Positions 62,998 to 64,000 of a stretch of DNA of 64,000 bases are shown in pieces. The position numbers were made by a program, and so were the translations under genes. A model generated the notes under the pieces. That model did not search any database, was not told the origin of the DNA, and saw only the letters and a program-made list of their open reading frames with translations. Source of the stretch: Planoprotostelium fungivorum (lineage: Eukaryota > Evosea > Variosea > Cavosteliida > Cavosteliaceae); NCBI GenBank assembly GCA_003024175.1, contig MDYQ01000164.1:1-64000 (forward strand). The letters are read 5' to 3'. The stretch's first letter is position 1. Every line of letters starts with the position of its first letter.

Positions 62998-63912
62998 TTA
63001 CTTCAATCGGATCCGCATCACTCGTCTCTTCGTAAGATTACGTCGGGGTGTGTGAGGTAATACGATTCGTATTGGCCTTCGCTTAGCGAGCTGGCTCTCC
63101 TTGAGTCTTTCAATGATGCCCATTCCGGTGGAGTAATCGTGGTCGTCAGACTTCCTCTTCTTCGAAGCCTTGCTCTTTGTCTTCTCTCCTTTCAGTTCAG
63201 CTCTTCTCCTCTTCTGTGAGTCTTGTATTTTGTAATCAGAGTGATACTTTGCAGCATCTGCCAGTTTGGCCACGAATTTCGGCGAGAGTGGTATTTGGCA
63301 ACGTTCAGCAATCGTCCGATATGCAAATGCAATCCCATCGTTGACATGGATGATGGTGAAATCCACAGCAAAGGTGTAAGCTGTGCTTCGTGCCTTGTTG
63401 GTATCTTTTGGTGAGTATGTCCTCAATATTGAGTTGAACATCTCATTTCGTTGAGATGATGACATGTCGGCGATCTTCTTTGCGTTGACATCACATGCGA
63501 AGGCCTCCAGTGTGTCAGATAATTTGTCCCTCAGGCCCAGGTGTGTGAGGAAAGGTTTCTTGTGTGATCTGTTTCCTTTACACCAATCTCCGCACTGGGT
63601 GTGCTCTCCATAGTAGTGGGGGACAATTGTGCGCAGGTTCTTCTGAAGACTCTCCCAATCTCCAGCATTGCTCTTGACTGCCATCCGGAATGCAGTTTGG
63701 AGCCGTTTCACTTTGTCTGCAGTGAATTTTGTTCCACGCTCCATCTTGACTGCCTTGAATGAGGTCACTATGTTATACAGTTGGTTGCCAAAGTTCCGCT
63801 TGATGTGTGTGAAGTCTGAACGCTTTTCCACTTCTCCAATGATGTCCTTCAGGTCCCAAATGCGCTTCTGAACACTTGAATCCTCATCACCAATCAAGGT
63901 TGAAATGATCAT
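62998..63912 (-). CDS. Mutator-like transposase, C-terminal part
   Basis: The exon reads VIGDEDSS-like sequence at its start (ISTLIGDEDSSVQKRI), then NFGNQLYNIV. HTQCGDWCKGN follows, then DMSSSQRNEMFNSILRTYSP. These are landmarks of the Mutator-like transposase domain found in many animal and protist elements: a GDGDSS block with a catalytic Asp, an ECGxWC zinc-like motif and an SxQxNExxN block with the catalytic Glu. The tail is very basic (KRRRAELKGEKTKSKASKKR). The N-terminal part lies past the window edge; an acceptor AG lies directly before the first codon listed. The element looks unbroken within this exon. Terminal repeats cannot be seen. Confidence 0.8.
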   Translation of the reverse strand: MIISTLIGDEDSSVQKRIWDLKDIIGEVEKRSDFTHIKRNFGNQLYNIVTSFKAVKMERGTKFTADKVKRLQTAFRMAVKSNAGDWESLQKNLRTIVPHYYGEHTQCGDWCKGNRSHKKPFLTHLGLRDKLSDTLEAFACDVNAKKIADMSSSQRNEMFNSILRTYSPKDTNKARSTAYTFAVDFTIIHVNDGIAFAYRTIAERCQIPLSPKFVAKLADAAKYHSDYKIQDSQKRRRAELKGEKTKSKASKKRKSDDHDYSTGMGIIERLKESQLAKRRPIRIVLPHTPRRNLTKRRVMRIRLK

Positions 63913-64000
63913 CTATTATAAATGGATTGTCTCACTCTTGATGATGGGGTGAAGGATACACAAGGATGGATTAGTTGGATGGTATAAGTTCGAGACCTCT

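Noticed and set aside
63970-64000. tRNA B-box (GTTCGAGAC) at the window end
   Set aside because: Only one short motif match, cut by the window edge, without an A box or cloverleaf; no tRNA or rRNA gene was found anywhere in the window.

Overview
The window comes from a compact eukaryotic nuclear genome. Genes are packed tens to a few hundred bases apart on both strands. Almost every gene is cut by spliceosomal introns of about 35-70 bases, and their donors are mostly GTGAG rather than GTAAG. The gene set (long-tailed myosin-I with an SH3 domain, Rab32-type GTPase, copine, hyccin, TRRAP, PEX1 and PEX16, CDK7, CEP19, a TTLL enzyme and a secreted GH16 glucanase with a Pro/Thr linker) suggests an amoebozoan, perhaps a protosteloid such as Planoprotostelium/Protostelium. 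That taxon is an inference from gene content and style, not from a marker gene. CEP19 together with a tubulin-glutamylase-type TTLL suggests a lineage that keeps centrioles or cilia.

Layout. 1-3.2 kb: the 3' part of a non-LTR (LINE) retrotransposon with an assembly join inside it, running into a short plant-type telomeric repeat and then a dispersed repeat. 3.2-5.1 kb: no gene recognised. 5.1-17.6 kb: GH16 glucanase (-), rhodanese/TrhO-like protein (-) divergent from thymidylate kinase (+), a tail-anchored coiled-coil protein, a small membrane protein, myosin-I and TMEM19. 17.7-28.6 kb: hyccin (-), Rab32-like GTPase, a TPR protein with a probable mitochondrial presequence (-), a secreted protein, CDK7, JKAMP and a four-TM protein (-). 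29-38.8 kb: PEX16 (-), TTLL (-), a C2orf69-like protein, an MTH1-like Nudix hydrolase (-), a membrane-anchored JmjC protein, a 71-residue two-exon membrane microprotein (-) and an intronless helicase-associated-domain protein. 39.1-52 kb: one 12.9-kb TRRAP/Tra1 gene (-). 52.2-61.8 kb: CEP19 (-) divergent from a DIX plus EF-hand fusion gene, then PEX1 and copine (-). 61.9-64 kb: a second, inverted copy of the dispersed repeat, a micro-gene-like stretch with two duplicated 61-nt exons, and the C-terminal part of a Mutator-like transposase (-).

The best candidate for something undescribed is the gene at 52,940-54,313. Seven exons splice into one exact 368-codon frame joining an N-terminal DIX-like polymerisation domain, intermediate in look between plant SOSEKI and animal Dishevelled/Axin, through a Ser/Pro-rich linker to a C-terminal EF-hand module. 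This could be a calcium-responsive scaffold. Functional links visible across the window are peroxisome biogenesis (PEX1, PEX16), membrane and phosphoinositide traffic (hyccin, Rab32, copine, myosin-I), centriole/tubulin (CEP19, TTLL), transcription (TRRAP, CDK7) and nucleotide supply or sanitation (thymidylate kinase, MTH1-like). The genes are interleaved and do not form operons. All exon limits were read by eye from splice signals and family similarity; no search was run.
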